Shown: piece after piece, positions 1-10,819 of the stretch
Position numbering within the stretch: the first letter of the stretch is position 1
Layout: each line of letters begins with the position of its first letter
Assembly (NCBI RefSeq): GCF_002835995.1
Contig: NZ_PJBZ01000034.1
Span: forward strand, 39,296-103,295
Length of the DNA: 64,000 nucleotides
Direction of reading: 5' to 3'
Source: Psychromonas sp. Urea-02u-13
Lineage (GTDB): Bacteria > Pseudomonadota > Gammaproteobacteria > Enterobacterales > Psychromonadaceae
Translations under genes and position numbers: made by a program
The notes under the pieces: generated by a model
Seen by the model: only the letters and a program-made list of their open reading frames with translations
What the model was told of the DNA's origin: nothing
The model's database searches: none

Positions 1-375
1 ACTATAGGCGTCCATCATTTCCTGTGTTATCCACGTTTCTGCCTGTGTTAAGCGTGGCTGTGCACAGGCCTTAATGACCTGTGAAAAACAATGATTGAGG
101 GTGATGGTAAATTTATTTTTGTTAATAAAACGTTTCATACTTCTACTGATATGCACTTCACCAGCAGCAATGTTGGCACGCTCACTGGGGCTCCACCACA
201 ATAATGGCTCTCCTTCGCTAAACCAAGGAAAAATACCATTGTAATAAGCATTGTTGATACGTTCAGGGCTGAGGTCGCCTCCCATCGCTAATAATCCATC
301 AGGATCTTCTAACGCCTCTTCTAGTGCGGGAAATAAACGTGGATCGTCACAAAGCTGGGGTAGGTAGATAGTCAT
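1..375 (-). CDS. aat: Leucyl/phenylalanyl-tRNA--protein transferase, 5' part
   Basis: Reading the minus strand from an ATG at 375 gives an open frame of 125 codons that runs off the left window edge. It begins MTIYLPQL and contains GLLAMGGDLSPERI, the Y-x-x-GIFPWFSEGEPLLWWSP block, and an RSMKR segment. These are hallmarks of the Aat family, which adds Leu or Phe to N-terminal Lys/Arg of proteins for ClpS/ClpAP degradation (N-end rule). The residues seen cover the N-terminal domain and the start of the GNAT-like domain. The remainder lies outside the window. It is downstream of gltA on the same strand but separated by a terminator, so it is probably its own unit. Confidence 0.93.
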   Translation of the reverse strand, partial: MTIYLPQLCDDPRLFPALEEALEDPDGLLAMGGDLSPERINNAYYNGIFPWFSEGEPLLWWSPSERANIAAGEVHISRSMKRFINKNKFTITLNHCFSQVIKACAQPRLTQAETWITQEMMDAYS

Positions 376-414
376 TGTTTTCTCTAACTGAAATAGAGCC
401 ATAAATTTTAGGCA

Positions 415-441
415 CAAAAAAGCCAGTGTAAACACTGGCTT
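415..441 (-). terminator. Intrinsic terminator of gltA
   Basis: An inverted repeat AAGCCAGTGT / ACACTGGCTT (stem about 420-441) is followed on the minus strand by a run of T (415-420). It lies directly after the gltA stop codon and before aat. Confidence 0.85.
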
Positions 442-477
442 AATAGATTGAAATAACTATTTGTTAATCACAATCGT

Positions 478-1770
478 TTATTTACAACGTACATCTACGT
501 GATCAAATTGTAAGTCTGTTTCACCAGTATATAACTGACGTGGACGACCAATTTTTTGACCTGGTTGATCTAACATCTCTTTCCAATGTGAAATCCAACC
601 CACTGTACGAGAAGTCGCAAAGATAACCGTAAACATTGAACGGGGGATACCCATTGCACGTAAAACGATACCTGAGTAGAAATCAACATTAGGGTAAAGT
701 TTTCTTTCAACGAAGTATGGGTCTTCAAGCGCAATACGCTCAAGTTCCATTGCAACGTCTAATAATGGATCGTCAACTTTAAGCTCGTCTAATACTTCAT
801 GACACGTTTTGTTCATTACTGTTGCACGTGGATCATGGTTTTTGTAAACACGATGACCAAAGCCCATTAGGCGGAACGGGTCATCTTTATCTTTTGCTTT
901 TGCGATGAATTCAGGAATGTTATCAACATGACCAATTTCAATCAGCATATCTAAACATGCTTCGTTGGCACCGCCGTGAGCAGGCCCCCATAAAGAAGCA
1001 ATACCAGCAGCAATACATGCAAATGGGTTAGCACCTGATGAACCGGCTAAACGTACTGTAGACGTTGACGCATTTTGTTCGTGATCGGCATGTAGAATTA
1101 AGATTTTATCCATTGCACTTTCAAGTACAGGATTCACAACATATTCTTCACATGGCACAGCAAACATCATTTTCAGGAAGTTACCTGCATATGACAGTGA
1201 GTTATCAGGGTAAACAAACGGTTGACCGTGAGAGTATTTGTAACTCATTGCTGCAATTGTTGGCATTTTTGAGATTAAACGGAAGGCAGCGATTTCACGA
1301 TGCTTTTCGTTTGTGATGTCTAAAGAGTCATGGTAGAAAGAAGACAGGGCGCCTACAACACCAACCATGATAGCCATCGGATGCGAATCGCGACGGAAGC
1401 CTTTATAAAATTGCACTAATTGTTCGTGTAACATTGTATGTGTTAGCACGATACGGTGGAAATCATCATACTGCTTTTTATCAGGTAATGAACCATTTAA
1501 AAGAAGATAACAAACTTCAAGGTAATCTGATTTATCAGCCAATTGGTCAATTGGGAAACCTCTGTGCTGTAAAATACCTTCATCGCCATCTATAAATGTA
1601 ATTGCTGATTCGCAAGATGCCGTTGCTAGAAAACCTGGGTCATAAGTAAAGTAACCTGTTTGTCCTAGTGTACGAATATCAATAACGTCATTACCAGCAG
1701 ATCCTTTAAGGATGGGTAGCTCGACTGGCTCCTGTCCTGGTAAATGAAGTATTGCTTTTTGATCTGACAT
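478..1770 (-). CDS. gltA: Citrate synthase (type II, hexameric)
   Basis: Condenses oxaloacetate and acetyl-CoA to citrate in the cytosol, the entry step of the TCA cycle. The 430-residue protein has the family active-site blocks [11 protein letters not shown], a [10 protein letters not shown] segment and [14 protein letters not shown], and its length matches the NADH-regulated type II enzymes of gammaproteobacteria. I place the start at 1770 ([10 protein letters not shown]) rather than at the more upstream in-frame ATG at 1812, because AAGGAG lies at the right distance before it and the extra 14 residues (Lys-rich) are not typical of the family. It is divergent from sdhC, as in many gammaproteobacteria. 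Confidence 0.97.
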   Translation of the reverse strand: MSDQKAILHLPGQEPVELPILKGSAGNDVIDIRTLGQTGYFTYDPGFLATASCESAITFIDGDEGILQHRGFPIDQLADKSDYLEVCYLLLNGSLPDKKQYDDFHRIVLTHTMLHEQLVQFYKGFRRDSHPMAIMVGVVGALSSFYHDSLDITNEKHREIAAFRLISKMPTIAAMSYKYSHGQPFVYPDNSLSYAGNFLKMMFAVPCEEYVVNPVLESAMDKILILHADHEQNASTSTVRLAGSSGANPFACIAAGIASLWGPAHGGANEACLDMLIEIGHVDNIPEFIAKAKDKDDPFRLMGFGHRVYKNHDPRATVMNKTCHEVLDELKVDDPLLDVAMELERIALEDPYFVERKLYPNVDFYSGIVLRAMGIPRSMFTVIFATSRTVGWISHWKEMLDQPGQKIGRPRQLYTGETDLQFDHVDVRCK

Positions 1771-2143
1771 TTGATGCTCCTTTAGCTTTTTTTTATATTG
1801 CTTGAATTCCAATGCACATATTTTTACAGACTAAAAAGTACCTTGTCAATTTTAACATATCAACAATGAGACATGGGTAATTGGCAAGATATAGAACGTT
1901 TGCTTAATGTACAATGTTACCCCTAGGCAACTTGGTAAGGCATTGATAAACCCCTTGAAAATGCACTGAGTGGCGGTTTTGGTAGAATAGAAAAATCTGT
2001 AATATAGGTCACAAAATCGAGCTCAGTTTTAACTGTTACATCACAAAAAAAAGGCATAACACTGTCACAACACTTTAACATTATGCTAACAATGGTCCCC
2101 GTTACCAAACCCTTCGTTTTAGCCAAGTAGAAAGAGACAAATT
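1771..2143. promoter_or_regulatory. Divergent gltA / sdhC control region
   Basis: This 373-base gap between divergently read gltA and sdhC must hold both promoters. The sdh side has several TGTNAC/GTCACA-like half sites (around 2010, 2036 and 2063) and an A-rich run near 2045. These resemble possible CRP or ArcA sites, but no site is close enough to a consensus to name. No supported gene is present; the minus-strand frame at 1923-2126 has no family features. Confidence 0.45.
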
Positions 2144-2518
2144 GTGCGCAGAGAGAGACCTAAAAATTTAGACCTAGCCACGGTCAAATTTCCTATCACA
2201 GCAACAGCTTCCATACTGCATCGTGTATCAGGAATTATCGTTTTTATTGCTTTAGCAATATTCCTTACCTTATTAAATTACTCATTAACTAGCGAAGCGG
2301 ATTTTTCTCGCGTTGTAGGTTATTTTGATAATTTTTTGATTGAATTTGTGATGTGGGGCTCATTAACGGGTCTTGCTTACCATGCCGTGTTTGGTGTGCG
2401 TCACATGATTCAAGATCTTGGGGTTTGGGAAGAGATGGATAGTGCATCTTTAAGTGCTAAAGTTGGATTTGTAATCACAGCGGTATTATCTGTATTAGCG
2501 GGGATTTTAGTATGGTAA
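2144..2518 (+). CDS. sdhC: Succinate dehydrogenase cytochrome b556 subunit
   Basis: Membrane anchor subunit of complex II; with SdhD it binds heme b and ubiquinone. The 124-residue protein starts at a GTG (MRRERPKNLDL) and has three hydrophobic segments. The conserved HRVSG quinone-site motif follows the first charged stretch, and YHAVFGVRHMIQD holds the expected heme-ligand His. It is the first gene of sdhCDAB and its end overlaps the sdhD start by 7 bases, which suggests translational coupling. Confidence 0.95.
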   Translation: MRRERPKNLDLATVKFPITATASILHRVSGIIVFIALAIFLTLLNYSLTSEADFSRVVGYFDNFLIEFVMWGSLTGLAYHAVFGVRHMIQDLGVWEEMDSASLSAKVGFVITAVLSVLAGILVW

Positions 2519-2856
2519 AGGTTGCCGGTACGTTTGGACGCAGTGGCGTTCATGATTATATTTTATTACGTGCAAGTGCACTCATTTTACTTGCATACAC
2601 GTTGTACTTAGTGGGTTTTGTTGCTTCAAGCGACATTACCTATGCAACGTGGTCAGGTTTCTTTTCATTAACAATGACTAAAGTGTTTTCATTATTTGCA
2701 CTGATTGCAATGTTAGTACATGCCTGGATTGGTCTGTGGCAGGTATTAACGGACTATGTTAAATGCACTAAATTACGTGGTGCATTACAGTTTCTTCTAA
2801 CATCAGTCGCATTTATCTATGTTCTTTCTGGTTTTGTAATTTTGTGGGGTGTTTAA
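2512..2856 (+). CDS. sdhD: Succinate dehydrogenase membrane anchor subunit
   Basis: Second membrane anchor of complex II. The 114-residue protein has a short basic N-terminus ([23 protein letters not shown]), three predicted transmembrane helices, and [17 protein letters not shown], where the heme/quinone His and Tyr are expected. It overlaps sdhC at its start, and sdhA begins one base after its stop codon. Confidence 0.95.
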   Translation: MVKVAGTFGRSGVHDYILLRASALILLAYTLYLVGFVASSDITYATWSGFFSLTMTKVFSLFALIAMLVHAWIGLWQVLTDYVKCTKLRGALQFLLTSVAFIYVLSGFVILWGV

Positions 2857-2857
2857 G

Positions 2858-4624
2858 GTGAGTTTACCTATTCGTGAATTTGATGCGATTGTAATTGGTG
2901 CTGGTGGCGCAGGTATGCGTGCAGCACTATCTATTTCGCAAGAAGGCAAAAGTTGTGCGTTGATTACTAAAGTATTTCCAACGCGTTCTCATACAGTATC
3001 TGCACAAGGTGGTATTACCGTAGCATTGGGTAACTCACATCCAGATAACTGGGAATGGCACATGTATGACACCGTTAAAGGTTCTGATTTTATCGGCGAC
3101 CAAGACGCGATTGAGTTTATGTGTAAAGACGGCCCTGATGCGGTTCGTGAACTAGAAAATATGGGTCTTCCATTTTCTCGTTTCGAAGATGGCTCTGTTT
3201 ACCAGCGTCCTTTTGGTGGTCAGTCTAAAGAATTTGGTGGCGAACAAGCAGCCCGTACTGCGGCTGCTGCCGACAGGACTGGTCATGCTTTGTTACATAC
3301 GCTTTACCAACAAAACATTAAAAACAACACCACTATCTTCTCTGAGTGGTATGCGCTTGATTTAGTTAAAAACGACGACGGTGATGTTGTTGGTTGTACG
3401 GCTATTGATATCGAAAGCGGCGAAGTGGTGATGTTCAAAGCACAGGCAACGGTACTTGCAACAGGTGGCGCGGGTCGTATTTACGCTTCTACTACTAATG
3501 CACACATTAATACCGGTGACGGTGTTGGCATGGCATTACGTGCTGGTGTACCAGTGCAAGACATGGAAATGTGGCAGTTCCACCCTACCGGTATTGCGGG
3601 TGCGGGTACGTTAGTTACAGAAGGTTGTCGTGGTGAGGGTGGTTATCTTTTAAATAAAGATGGCGAACGCTTCATGGAACGTTACGCGCCGAATGCTAAA
3701 GATTTAGCCGGTCGTGATGTTGTTGCACGTTCAATTATGATTGAAATCCGTGAAGGCCGTGGTTGTGAAGGTCCTTGGGGAACACATATTAAATTAAAAC
3801 TCGATCACTTAGGTGAAGAAGTTTTAGAATCTAAACTGCCGGGTGTTTGTGAATTATCACGTACATTTGCGCACGTTGATCCAGTTAAAGAGCCGATTCC
3901 AATTATTCCAACATGTCATTACATGATGGGTGGCGTACCTGCTACGGTTAACGGTCAAGTATTACGTGTTGACGAAGATGGCAAAGACGTTGAAGTAAAA
4001 GGTCTGTTTGCTGTTGGTGAGATTGCTTGTGTATCTGTACATGGCGCAAACCGCTTAGGCGGTAACTCATTACTTGATTTAGTGGTATTTGGTCGCGCAA
4101 CAGGTAAACATCTTGGTGAAGTATTAACCCGAGAAAATACATTAAAAGAGCCGACAGAAGCGAACATTGAAGCAGCTATGACACGCTTAAATCGTTGGGA
4201 AAATGGTAACGGCACTGAGTGTCCAAACCAAATCCGTAAAGATTTAAAAGAGTGTATGCAAAACAATTTCGGTGTATTCCGTGACGGTCCTGCAATGGCT
4301 GAAGGACTTGCTGAACTTGAAAGTATCCGTAAACGTTTAAATAACGCAAAACTAGGCGATAAGAGCAGTGAGTTTAATACTGACAGAATCGAATGTTTAG
4401 AGTTAGATAACCTAATGGAAACAGCAATTGCGACTGCAAAAGCTGCTAACTTCCGTACAGAGAGCCGTGGCGCACATAGTCGCTTCGATTTCCCTGATCG
4501 TGATGATGTAAATTGGTTACACCACAGTTTATATAATCCATTGACAGAAAGCATGAGTAAACGTGACGTTAATATGGCGCCAGTACTACGTGAAGCTTTC
4601 CCACCTAAAGCGCGTGTTTACTAG
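2858..4624 (+). CDS. sdhA: Succinate dehydrogenase flavoprotein subunit
   Basis: Catalytic subunit oxidising succinate to fumarate with covalently bound FAD. Visible features are the N-terminal FAD fold [11 protein letters not shown], the SHTVSAQGG motif that carries the FAD-linked His, the [18 protein letters not shown] substrate region and the C-terminal [11 protein letters not shown] block. I prefer the GTG at 2858 ([10 protein letters not shown]), which gives 588 residues and matches the family N-terminus. The GTG at 2849 would add three residues and lie inside sdhD. GGGG at 2846-2849 serves as a ribosome site. Confidence 0.97.
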   Translation: MSLPIREFDAIVIGAGGAGMRAALSISQEGKSCALITKVFPTRSHTVSAQGGITVALGNSHPDNWEWHMYDTVKGSDFIGDQDAIEFMCKDGPDAVRELENMGLPFSRFEDGSVYQRPFGGQSKEFGGEQAARTAAAADRTGHALLHTLYQQNIKNNTTIFSEWYALDLVKNDDGDVVGCTAIDIESGEVVMFKAQATVLATGGAGRIYASTTNAHINTGDGVGMALRAGVPVQDMEMWQFHPTGIAGAGTLVTEGCRGEGGYLLNKDGERFMERYAPNAKDLAGRDVVARSIMIEIREGRGCEGPWGTHIKLKLDHLGEEVLESKLPGVCELSRTFAHVDPVKEPIPIIPTCHYMMGGVPATVNGQVLRVDEDGKDVEVKGLFAVGEIACVSVHGANRLGGNSLLDLVVFGRATGKHLGEVLTRENTLKEPTEANIEAAMTRLNRWENGNGTECPNQIRKDLKECMQNNFGVFRDGPAMAEGLAELESIRKRLNNAKLGDKSSEFNTDRIECLELDNLMETAIATAKAANFRTESRGAHSRFDFPDRDDVNWLHHSLYNPLTESMSKRDVNMAPVLREAFPPKARVY

Positions 4625-4639
4625 AAGGTTTTTTTAGCT

Positions 4640-5353
4640 ATGAATGTTAATTTTTCAATTTACCGTTACAACCCTGATGTTGATAACAAACCTTACATGC
4701 AAGATGCTTCATTAGATGTGCCTGAAGGTTCGGACATGATGGTACTTGATGCACTTATCTTGTTAAAAGAGAAAGATGCAACACTGTCATTTCGTCGTTC
4801 ATGTCGTGAAGGTGTTTGTGGTAGTGATGGTGTCAACATCAATGGTAAAAATGGACTTGCGTGTATTACACCTTTGTCTGATGTGTTATCAAAAGGCAAG
4901 ATTGTTATTCGCCCATTACCGGGTTTACCCGTAATACGTGATTTAGTTATCGATATGGCACAATTTTATACTCAGTATGAAAAAATTAAGCCATATTTAA
5001 TCACTGATGCGAGCAAGCCACCTGCAGGTGAGTTCAAACAATCACCTGAAGAGCGTAAACATTTAGATGGATTATACGAGTGTATTTTATGTGCTTGTTG
5101 TTCAACTTCATGTCCTTCTTTCTGGTGGAACCCTGAGAAGTTTATCGGACCTGCTGGTTTATTAGCGGCTTATCGTTTCTTAATCGATAGCCGTGATAGT
5201 GCAACAGAAGAACGCTTGTCTAATTTAGACGATGCATTTAGTGTTTTCCGTTGCCATGGCATCATGAACTGTGTCAGTGTTTGTCCGAAAGGATTAAACC
5301 CGACAAAAGCAATCGGCAAGATCAAATCGATGTTATTACAGCGCGCAATTTAA
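4640..5353 (+). CDS. sdhB: Succinate dehydrogenase iron-sulfur subunit
   Basis: Passes electrons from FAD to quinone through three iron-sulfur centres. The 237-residue protein has the [2Fe-2S] cysteines in SCREGVCGSDGVNINGKNGLAC and the two cysteine sets CILCACCSTSCPS and CHGIMNCVSVCPKG for the [4Fe-4S] and [3Fe-4S] centres. It follows sdhA by 15 bases and closes the sdh block. A hairpin separates it from sucA. Confidence 0.97.
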   Translation: MNVNFSIYRYNPDVDNKPYMQDASLDVPEGSDMMVLDALILLKEKDATLSFRRSCREGVCGSDGVNINGKNGLACITPLSDVLSKGKIVIRPLPGLPVIRDLVIDMAQFYTQYEKIKPYLITDASKPPAGEFKQSPEERKHLDGLYECILCACCSTSCPSFWWNPEKFIGPAGLLAAYRFLIDSRDSATEERLSNLDDAFSVFRCHGIMNCVSVCPKGLNPTKAIGKIKSMLLQRAI

Positions 5354-5358
5354 ACGAT

Positions 5359-5402
5359 TAACAATGAAGCGTGTGTCGCCATGGCACATCGCTACATTGT
5401 TA
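5359..5402 (+). promoter_or_regulatory. sdhB-sucA intergenic hairpin
   Basis: TAACAATG at 5359-5366 pairs with CATTGTTA at 5395-5402, and inner GCG/TGTG and CACA/CGC segments can extend the stem. No strong T-run follows, so it looks like an RNA processing or stability element inside the sdh-suc transcript rather than a terminator. Confidence 0.6.
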
Positions 5403-5440
5403 TGTTATAAAAAATAAAATTCGAATTTTAAGGAATGTTA

Positions 5441-8248
5441 ATGCCAAACAATGTGATGAAAGAATGGTTAGCCTCATCTCATCTTTCCGGGGCAAATTCT
5501 ACCTATATTGAAGATCTGTATGAATCCTACCTAGAAGATCCCATCTCTGTTGATGCCAATTGGCGCAACGTGTTTGATGAGCTACCAAAAGTTAATGACC
5601 TGCCTGAAGAAGCCCATTCAGTGATTCGTGAGCAAATGAAACATGCGGCTAAAGCGCCAAAATGTTTTACCCCGCCAACTGGCGCGGTGCATAACGATGC
5701 AAAACAAGTCAAAGTATTACAGTTAATCGGTGCTTTTCGTAACCGTGGTCACGAGGTTGCTGCCTTAGATCCACTCGGTTTAATGAAACACGAAACGATT
5801 AAAGAACTTGACCCTTTCTACCATGACCTTGAAGGCTCTGATTTAGACGCAAGCTTCAATGTTGGCTCTTATGCCGCTTCTAATGAAACCATGGTATTAC
5901 GCGATCTTGTTGCTTCATTGAAAAAAACTTACTGTGGTTCGCTGGGTGCAGAATACATGCACATTACCAACACAGAAGAGAAACGCTGGTTACAAAACCG
6001 CATTGAATCTTGTGAAAGTAAACCTTCATTTAGTGAAGAAGCTAAACATCGTTTCTTAGAAGAGTTAACAGCAGCGGAAGGCCTAGAGCGTTACATCGGC
6101 TCTAAATTCCCTGGTGCAAAACGTTTCTCACTGGAAGGTGGTGACTCATTTGTATTAATGCTTAAAGAGCTTATTCGCCGCGCGGGTGAACAAGGTGCAA
6201 AAGAAGTTGTTTTAGGCATGGCCCATCGTGGTCGCTTAAACGTACTGGTTAATGTATTAGGTAAAAAACCGGCTGATTTATTTGATGAGTTTGCGGGTAA
6301 ACATGCCGCTCACGAAGGCTCAAGTGATGTTAAATATCACCAAGGTTTTAGTAGTGACTTTAAAACACCTAAAGGCAACGTACACCTATCATTGGCATTT
6401 AACCCGTCTCACTTAGAGATTGTTAATCCAGTGGTATTAGGCTCTGTACGTGCACGTCAAGAACGTCTAAATGGTATTGCAGAAAGTGTATTACCGATCA
6501 CTGTTCACGGTGATTCTGCCATTGCTGGTCAAGGCGTCGTACAAGAAACTTTTAATATGTCACAAGCGCGTGCATTTAAAGTGGGCGGTACAATACGTAT
6601 TGTTATCAACAACCAAATTGGCTTTACGACATCTAATCCAGAAGATACACGCTCTACGCGTAACTGTACTGATATCGCTAAAATGGTTCAGGCACCTATC
6701 TTCCATGTTAATGGTGATGATCCTGAAGCGGTTATCCTAGCAACACAAATTGCCCTTGATTTTAGAAATACCTTCAAGCGTGATGTGGTGATTGATTTAG
6801 TTTGTTACCGTCGCCATGGCCATAACGAAGCAGATGAGCCAAACGCAACACAACCCTTGATGTACCAAAAAATCAAAAAACATCAAACGCCACGTGAACT
6901 GTATGTTACACAGTTAGAAGGCGAAGGTGTTATTAATCAAGGTTTCGGCAAACAGCTCGTTTCTGATTACCGTGATGCACTGGATAACGGCGAATGTGTT
7001 GTTAAAGAGTGGCAAGCGATTAAACACCACAGCATTGATTGGTCTCCCTACCTTAAGCACGATTGGGATATTTCTTATGAAGCACAATTCCCACATGCAC
7101 GTTTAACTGAATTGGGTGAGTCAATCAGCCAATACCCAGAAGAGCATGTTCAACATTCACGTGTTAAGAAAATTTATAACGATCGTCAGTTAATGGCACG
7201 TGGTGAAAAAATGTGTGATTGGGGTTTTGCTGAAAACCTAGCTTACGCAACACTGCTTGATTCAAAATATAATATTCGTTTAGTAGGGCAAGATTCTGGC
7301 CGTGGTACGTTCTTCCATCGTCATGCTGTTTTACATGAACAAAAAGAGGGTAAAACTTACCTTCCTTTACAAAACTTATCTGATGACCAAGGACATTTTG
7401 ATGTCTACGATTCAGTATTGTCAGAATGTGCTGTGTTGGCTTTTGAATATGGTTATTCAACCGCTGCACCAAAAGGTCTTTGTATCTGGGAAGCACAGTT
7501 TGGTGATTTCGCCAATGGCGCTCAAGTAGTTTTCGATCAGTTCTTATCATCGGGTGAGCAAAAGTGGGGCCGTATGTGTGGTCTTACAGTTATGTTGCCA
7601 CACGGTTATGAAGGTCAAGGCCCTGAGCATTCATCGGCACGATTAGAGCGTTATTTACAACTTTGTGCTGAACATAATATGCAAGTCTGTGTTCCTTCAA
7701 CACCGGCACAGGTTTACCACATGTTACGCCGCCAGGTTGTACGTAATATGCGTCGCCCATTGATCGTGATGTCGCCTAAATCGTTATTGCGTCATCCGTT
7801 AGCTGTTTCTAGTTTAGAAGAGCTGTCTAATGGCACATTCCAAAATGCAATTGATGAAATTGATGAGCTTGATAATAAAGCCGTTGATCGCGTTATTTTG
7901 TGTAGCGGTAAAGTATATTACGAGTTACTTGAAAAACGTCGCACAGAATCTTTAAATAATGTGGCCATTGTCCGTATTGAGCAATTATATCCTTTCCCTG
8001 CTAATGAGTTAGGTGATATTTTAGAACAATACAGCAATGTAAAAGATGTTATTTGGTGTCAAGAAGAACCACAAAACCAAGGTGCTTGGTACTGTAGTCA
8101 ACATCACTTTAGAACGGTATTACCGAATAATGCAAAACTGCATTATGCAGGGCGTGAAGCGTCAGCTTCTACTGCTGTTGGTTATATGTCTTTACATGTT
8201 AAGCAGCAAAAAGCATTAATTAACAAAGCACTGGGTTTCGAAGAATAA
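5441..8248 (+). CDS. sucA: 2-oxoglutarate dehydrogenase E1 component
   Basis: Thiamine-diphosphate-dependent decarboxylase of the 2-oxoglutarate dehydrogenase complex. The roughly 935-residue protein has the N-terminal E2-binding segment (SGANSTYIEDLYESYLEDP), GMAHRGRLNVLVN, the HGDSAIAGQGVVQE block, the GDDPEAV...RRHGHNEADEP ThDP/Mg region and the GQDSGRGTFFHRHAV transketolase-like part. An ATG at 5435 abuts the AAGGA ribosome site, so the ATG at 5441 (MPNNVMKEW) is the better start. It needs thiamine diphosphate, the end product served by the thi cluster at the right of the window. Confidence 0.97.
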   Translation: MPNNVMKEWLASSHLSGANSTYIEDLYESYLEDPISVDANWRNVFDELPKVNDLPEEAHSVIREQMKHAAKAPKCFTPPTGAVHNDAKQVKVLQLIGAFRNRGHEVAALDPLGLMKHETIKELDPFYHDLEGSDLDASFNVGSYAASNETMVLRDLVASLKKTYCGSLGAEYMHITNTEEKRWLQNRIESCESKPSFSEEAKHRFLEELTAAEGLERYIGSKFPGAKRFSLEGGDSFVLMLKELIRRAGEQGAKEVVLGMAHRGRLNVLVNVLGKKPADLFDEFAGKHAAHEGSSDVKYHQGFSSDFKTPKGNVHLSLAFNPSHLEIVNPVVLGSVRARQERLNGIAESVLPITVHGDSAIAGQGVVQETFNMSQARAFKVGGTIRIVINNQIGFTTSNPEDTRSTRNCTDIAKMVQAPIFHVNGDDPEAVILATQIALDFRNTFKRDVVIDLVCYRRHGHNEADEPNATQPLMYQKIKKHQTPRELYVTQLEGEGVINQGFGKQLVSDYRDALDNGECVVKEWQAIKHHSIDWSPYLKHDWDISYEAQFPHARLTELGESISQYPEEHVQHSRVKKIYNDRQLMARGEKMCDWGFAENLAYATLLDSKYNIRLVGQDSGRGTFFHRHAVLHEQKEGKTYLPLQNLSDDQGHFDVYDSVLSECAVLAFEYGYSTAAPKGLCIWEAQFGDFANGAQVVFDQFLSSGEQKWGRMCGLTVMLPHGYEGQGPEHSSARLERYLQLCAEHNMQVCVPSTPAQVYHMLRRQVVRNMRRPLIVMSPKSLLRHPLAVSSLEELSNGTFQNAIDEIDELDNKAVDRVILCSGKVYYELLEKRRTESLNNVAIVRIEQLYPFPANELGDILEQYSNVKDVIWCQEEPQNQGAWYCSQHHFRTVLPNNAKLHYAGREASASTAVGYMSLHVKQQKALINKALGFEE

Positions 8249-8265
8249 AAATAGTATTTGCACGG

Positions 8266-8297
8266 TTAAAGTGACCTATGTTTTTGATCACTTTTTC
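8266..8297 (+). promoter_or_regulatory. Terminator-like hairpin between sucA and sucB
   Basis: AAAGTGA (8268-8274) and TCACTTT (8288-8294) form a stem followed by a short T-run within the sucA-sucB gap. It is weak enough to act as an attenuator that lowers transcription into sucB, or as an mRNA end-stabiliser. This is inference from the fold only. Confidence 0.5.
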
Positions 8298-8350
8298 ATG
8301 TGAATGACTCAACGAATTTTATAAAAGACTTTTACCGTAGGACACACATT

Positions 8351-9514
8351 ATGATTGATATTTTAGTACCAGAACTTCCAGAATCAGTAGCAGATGCAAC
8401 GGTTGCTACTTGGCAAAAACAACCTGGCGATTTCGTTGAGCGTGATGAAGTATTAGTAGAAATTGAAACTGATAAAGTGGTACTAGAAGTACCTGCTACT
8501 GCATCAGGTATTTTACAAGAAATTACACAGGATGAAGGTGCTACGGTACTTTCTAAGCAACTTATCGGTAAGCTTAAACCTGCTGATGCGCCTGCTGCTA
8601 AACCAACAGAAGTGGTTGTTGAAGAAGACGCTGGTGTTGCTGATGCAAGTCCATCGGTACGCCGTTTAATGTTAGAAGAGGGTATTAAATCTTCAGATGT
8701 TAAAGGTTCTGGTAAAGGTGGCATGATCACACGTGAAGACGTTGATAAATTCCGCGAATCTAAAAACAAAGCAGAAACACCAAAGCAAGTTGATATTGTT
8801 GCGGCCGTTGCTGCCCGTAGTGACAAACGTGTACCAATGACCCGTTTACGTAAACGTGTTGCTGAGCGTTTATTAGAAGCTAAAAACTCAACAGCAATGT
8901 TGACTACTTTTAACGAAGTAAACATGAAACCAATCATGGACCTTCGTAAACAGTACCAAGAAGTATTTGAGAAAAAACACGGTATCCGTTTAGGTTTCAT
9001 GTCTTTCTACATTAAAGCGGTGACTGAAGCACTTAAACGTTACCCAGAAGTAAATGCAGCAATCGATGGTACTGATATTGTTTACCATAACTTCTTCGAT
9101 ATCAGCATTGCCGTATCGACACCACGTGGCCTAGTAACACCGGTGCTTCGTGATACAGATACATTAAGTGTTGCTGAAATTGAAAAAGGCATCCGTGCAT
9201 TAGCAATCAAAGGTCGTGATGGCAAGTTAACGGTTGATGAAATGATGGGTGGTAACTTTACCGTGACAAACGGCGGTGTATTTGGTTCGTTATTATCAAC
9301 GCCAATTATTAACCCACCACAAGCGGCTATCTTAGGGATGCACAAAATCCAAGAGCGCCCAATGGCAATTGACGGTGAAGTGAAAATTTTACCAATGATG
9401 TACCTTGCACTTTCATACGATCACCGTTTGATTGATGGTAAAGAATCAGTTGGTTTCCTAGTGACAATCAAAGAATTACTCGAAGATCCTACTCGCCTAT
9501 TATTGGATATCTAA
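8351..9514 (+). CDS. sucB: Dihydrolipoamide succinyltransferase (2-oxoglutarate dehydrogenase E2)
   Basis: Core of the 2-oxoglutarate dehydrogenase complex, transferring succinyl groups to CoA. Domains in order are one lipoyl domain with the lipoylated lysine in ETDKVVLEV, a short Ala/Pro linker, a peripheral subunit-binding domain ([13 protein letters not shown]...GGMITREDV) and the catalytic domain with the C-terminal SYDHRLIDG motif. I use the ATG at 8351 ([12 protein letters not shown]), which matches the family start and follows TAGGA. The in-frame start at 8300 would add 17 non-homologous residues. At 387 residues it is slightly short because of a reduced linker. Confidence 0.97.
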   Translation: MIDILVPELPESVADATVATWQKQPGDFVERDEVLVEIETDKVVLEVPATASGILQEITQDEGATVLSKQLIGKLKPADAPAAKPTEVVVEEDAGVADASPSVRRLMLEEGIKSSDVKGSGKGGMITREDVDKFRESKNKAETPKQVDIVAAVAARSDKRVPMTRLRKRVAERLLEAKNSTAMLTTFNEVNMKPIMDLRKQYQEVFEKKHGIRLGFMSFYIKAVTEALKRYPEVNAAIDGTDIVYHNFFDISIAVSTPRGLVTPVLRDTDTLSVAEIEKGIRALAIKGRDGKLTVDEMMGGNFTVTNGGVFGSLLSTPIINPPQAAILGMHKIQERPMAIDGEVKILPMMYLALSYDHRLIDGKESVGFLVTIKELLEDPTRLLLDI

Positions 9515-9652
9515 TTATCTAAAATAAAAGCGTGAGCGGTTATTGATTTATATCATTTTTTATTAGTAATCGTTGCACGCTTTAGTAGTATTACTCCACC
9601 AAATCGGTTACCTCGGTGGCCTTTAGATCAACTCAACATATGGATAAGAATC
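9515..9652 (+). promoter_or_regulatory. sucB-sucC spacer with hairpins
   Basis: This 138-base spacer has a long-range inverted repeat (AAAGCGTG near 9526 with CACGCTTT near 9576) and a small CCACC / GGTGG hairpin at 9596-9619. It may mark transcript processing or an internal promoter before sucCD. No gene is seen. Confidence 0.4.
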
Positions 9653-10819
9653 ATGAATTTGCATGAATATCAGGCAAAGCAACTGTTCAAAGAATATGGC
9701 CTTCCTGTTCCACAAGGGATCGCATGTGATAGCGCAGAAGAAGCAGTAAATGCAGCATCTACTCTAGGTGGTGATAAATGGGTTATTAAATGTCAGGTAC
9801 ATGCAGGCGGACGTGGTAAAGCGGGCGGTGTTGAACTTGTAAAAACTAAAGATGGCTTACGTGACTTTGCACACAAATGGTTAGGTAAAAATCTTGTTAC
9901 TTACCAAACTGATGCAAACGGCCAACCGGTAAACAAACTATTAGTTGAGAGTTGTTCTGATATTGCTAACGAGCTTTACTTAGGCGCAGTGATTGATCGT
10001 GCTTCACAGCGTGTTACTTTCATGGCATCTACTGAAGGTGGCGTTGAAATTGAGAAAGTAGCAGAAGAGACTCCTGAGTTAATTCATACAGCAATCATCG
10101 ATCCATTGGTTGGCGCACAAGCGTACCAAGGTCGTGAACTCGCATTCAAATTAGGTCTATCTGGTAAACAGGTTGGTCAATTTACAAAAATCTTCCTAGG
10201 TCTTGCGACTATGTTTGAAGATAAAGATTTAGCGCTTTTAGAAATCAACCCATTAGTGGTTACAGCGCAAGAAGATTTAATCTGTCTTGACGGAAAAATC
10301 ACAATCGATTCAAATGCAATGTACCGTCAAAAAGAGCTTCACGCGATTAATGACACAACGCAAGATGACGAACGTGAAATGCACGCAGCACAGTGGGAAC
10401 TTAACTACGTAGCACTTGATGGTAACATCGGCTGTATGGTTAACGGCGCAGGTCTTGCAATGGGTACAATGGATATCGTGCATTTGCATGGCGGTAATCC
10501 GGCTAACTTCTTGGACGTTGGCGGCGGTGCTACAAAAGAGCGCGTAACAGAAGCATTCAAAATCATTCTTTCTGACGACAAAGTTGAAGCTGTTTTAGTT
10601 AACATCTTTGGCGGTATCGTACGTTGTGATTTAATTGCTGACGGTGTTATCGGCGCAGTTGAAGAAGTAGGTGTTTCTGTTCCTGTTATCGTTCGTTTAG
10701 AAGGTAACAACGCAGAACTAGGTCGTAAGATCCTTGCTGAATCGGGTCTAAATATTATTGCAGCAACATCTTTAACAGATGCAGCTCAGCAGTCTGTGAA
10801 AGCGGTAGGTGGCAAATAA
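9653..10819 (+). CDS. sucC: Succinyl-CoA synthetase beta subunit
   Basis: Nucleotide-binding subunit of the ADP- or GDP-forming succinate--CoA ligase. The 388-residue protein starts [12 protein letters not shown] and has the ATP-grasp fold with [17 protein letters not shown], the LLEINPLVV motif and the C-terminal subunit-contact block [10 protein letters not shown]. The stop codon overlaps the sucD start by one base (TAATG), so the two are translationally coupled as expected for a heterodimer pair. Confidence 0.97.
   Translation: MNLHEYQAKQLFKEYGLPVPQGIACDSAEEAVNAASTLGGDKWVIKCQVHAGGRGKAGGVELVKTKDGLRDFAHKWLGKNLVTYQTDANGQPVNKLLVESCSDIANELYLGAVIDRASQRVTFMASTEGGVEIEKVAEETPELIHTAIIDPLVGAQAYQGRELAFKLGLSGKQVGQFTKIFLGLATMFEDKDLALLEINPLVVTAQEDLICLDGKITIDSNAMYRQKELHAINDTTQDDEREMHAAQWELNYVALDGNIGCMVNGAGLAMGTMDIVHLHGGNPANFLDVGGGATKERVTEAFKIILSDDKVEAVLVNIFGGIVRCDLIADGVIGAVEEVGVSVPVIVRLEGNNAELGRKILAESGLNIIAATSLTDAAQQSVKAVGGK

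Noticed and set aside
3955..4554. Minus-strand frame of 199 codons opposite sdhA
   Set aside because: It is a shadow of sdhA codon bias, with no family features, and it lies fully inside a conserved gene.
8332..9000. Minus-strand frame of 222 codons opposite sucB
   Set aside because: Ser/Thr-rich shadow translation of the sucB antisense strand; no ribosome site or domain.
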